Assembly: GCA_020859725.1 (NCBI GenBank)
Contig: JAJBVR010000205.1
Location: 1-7,430, forward strand
Source of the DNA: Clostridiales bacterium
GTDB lineage: Bacteria > Bacillota > Clostridia > Oscillospirales > Acutalibacteraceae
DNA length: 7,430 nt
Reading direction: 5' to 3'
A program made the translations under genes and the position numbers. The notes under the pieces are model-generated. The model had not been told where the DNA came from and ran no database searches. It worked only from the letters and a program-made list of their open reading frames with translations. This document shows positions 7,141 through 7,430 of the stretch, piece after piece. How positions within the stretch are numbered: position 1 is the first letter of the stretch; each line of letters begins with the position of its first letter.

Positions 7141-7430
7141 CAGGATAATTTGTATCTTTTTCCTCCGGCGCTTTCCGCCAAATCGGCAATTTCAAGCGCA
7201 GTTAAAGCCGTTAAAACATCTCCTATTGAAAGTGATGTTTTCGCTTTTATTTCATCAACGTGAAGAAATTCGTTACTAAGCGCGCGATAGACCTTTAAAG
7301 TATTTCCACTCAGCGAAGTGGCATTTTTTTGGCGCTGTTCACGCTTTTCACGTGTTTTTTTAATATTTTCAAAAGAAATATTATTATTCTTATTTTTTAT
7401 ATATGTACAAAGCTCATATCCATCACCATC
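7140..7430 (-). CDS. dprA: DNA processing protein DprA (Smf), C-terminal end only (runs off right edge)
   Basis: DprA binds incoming single-stranded DNA and loads RecA during natural transformation; the gene also persists in bacteria not known to be competent. Only the last 96 residues are in the window. The first ~16 visible residues look like the end of the Rossmann core. A polar, Asn/Lys/Arg-rich linker follows (visible residues about 11-38, with KNKNNN and KKTREKREQRQKN). The last ~53 residues (44-96) form the DprA winged-helix domain: TLKVYRALSNEFLHVDEI, then a recognition-helix region SIGDVLTALTALEIADL, then the typical GGKRYKLS ending. The TGA stop is 13 bases before the topA ATG and shares a base with its ribosome binding site. 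The identification rests on this winged helix plus the classical dprA-topA-trmFO order. The conserved Rossmann motifs lie outside, so integrity of the whole gene cannot be judged. Confidence 0.9.
   Translation of the reverse strand, partial: DGDGYELCTYIKNKNNNISFENIKKTREKREQRQKNATSLSGNTLKVYRALSNEFLHVDEIKAKTSLSIGDVLTALTALEIADLAESAGGKRYKLS

Noticed and set aside
7127..7195. N-terminal extension of TopA to an ATG at 7195 (23 extra residues)
   Set aside because: It overlaps dprA, has no similarity to topoisomerase I, and lies upstream of a well-placed AAAGGAA; the conserved N-terminus starts at 7126.
7306..7330. Terminator-like hairpin on the plus strand: CCACT/AGTGG stem, six-base loop, then seven Ts
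   Set aside because: The stem is only 5 bp, the T run is offset by two bases, it lies within the dprA coding sequence, and there is no plus-strand gene for it to terminate. AT-rich coding sequence gives such matches by chance.
1..7430. Possible defence system, prophage, insertion sequence, CRISPR array or attachment site
   Set aside because: Every base except one 13-nt gap lies within a recognisable conserved gene on one strand; no direct or inverted repeats flank any segment and composition looks uniform.

Overview
The window looks like a housekeeping stretch from a moderately AT-rich member of the Bacillota (Firmicutes), most likely class Clostridia. The reasons are the folate-dependent tRNA methyltransferase TrmFO next to topA and dprA, PlsX next to rnc, and an Elp3-like radical SAM gene between rnc and smc, an arrangement I know mainly from Clostridia. 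The species cannot be named from the sequence alone.

All seven genes lie on the minus strand, so transcription runs from high to low coordinates: 3' end of dprA (7430-7140), topA (7126-5027), trmFO (5026-3722), plsX (3738-2740), rnc (2747-2055), an Elp3-like radical SAM gene (2068-1088), and the 5' third of smc (1087-1, continuing off the left edge). The junctions are extremely tight: a 13-nt gap, an abutting TAA/ATG, overlaps of 17, 8 and 14 bp, and a second abutting TAA/ATG. There is no non-coding stretch longer than 13 bases. No promoter, terminator, tRNA, rRNA, CRISPR, insertion sequence or origin is visible. The block therefore looks like the inside of one long operon whose promoter lies beyond 7430.

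The genes cover DNA uptake and recombination (DprA), supercoil relaxation (TopA), tRNA T-loop methylation (TrmFO), entry into phospholipid synthesis (PlsX), double-stranded RNA processing (RNase III), a probable RNA-directed radical SAM enzyme of unknown reaction, and chromosome compaction and segregation (Smc). In Bacillus subtilis dprA-topA-trmFO and plsX-...-rnc-smc are two separate nearby clusters. Here they are fused directly, and the acyl carrier protein gene usually found between plsX and rnc is absent.

I found no convincing sign of a defence system, mobile element or other novel multi-gene system. The best candidate for new biology is the radical SAM protein. It lacks the acetyltransferase domain of true Elp3 and its C-terminus reads like a degenerate KH RNA-binding fold. 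A smaller point is an Asn at a metal-site position of RNase III that is Asp in the E. coli enzyme.
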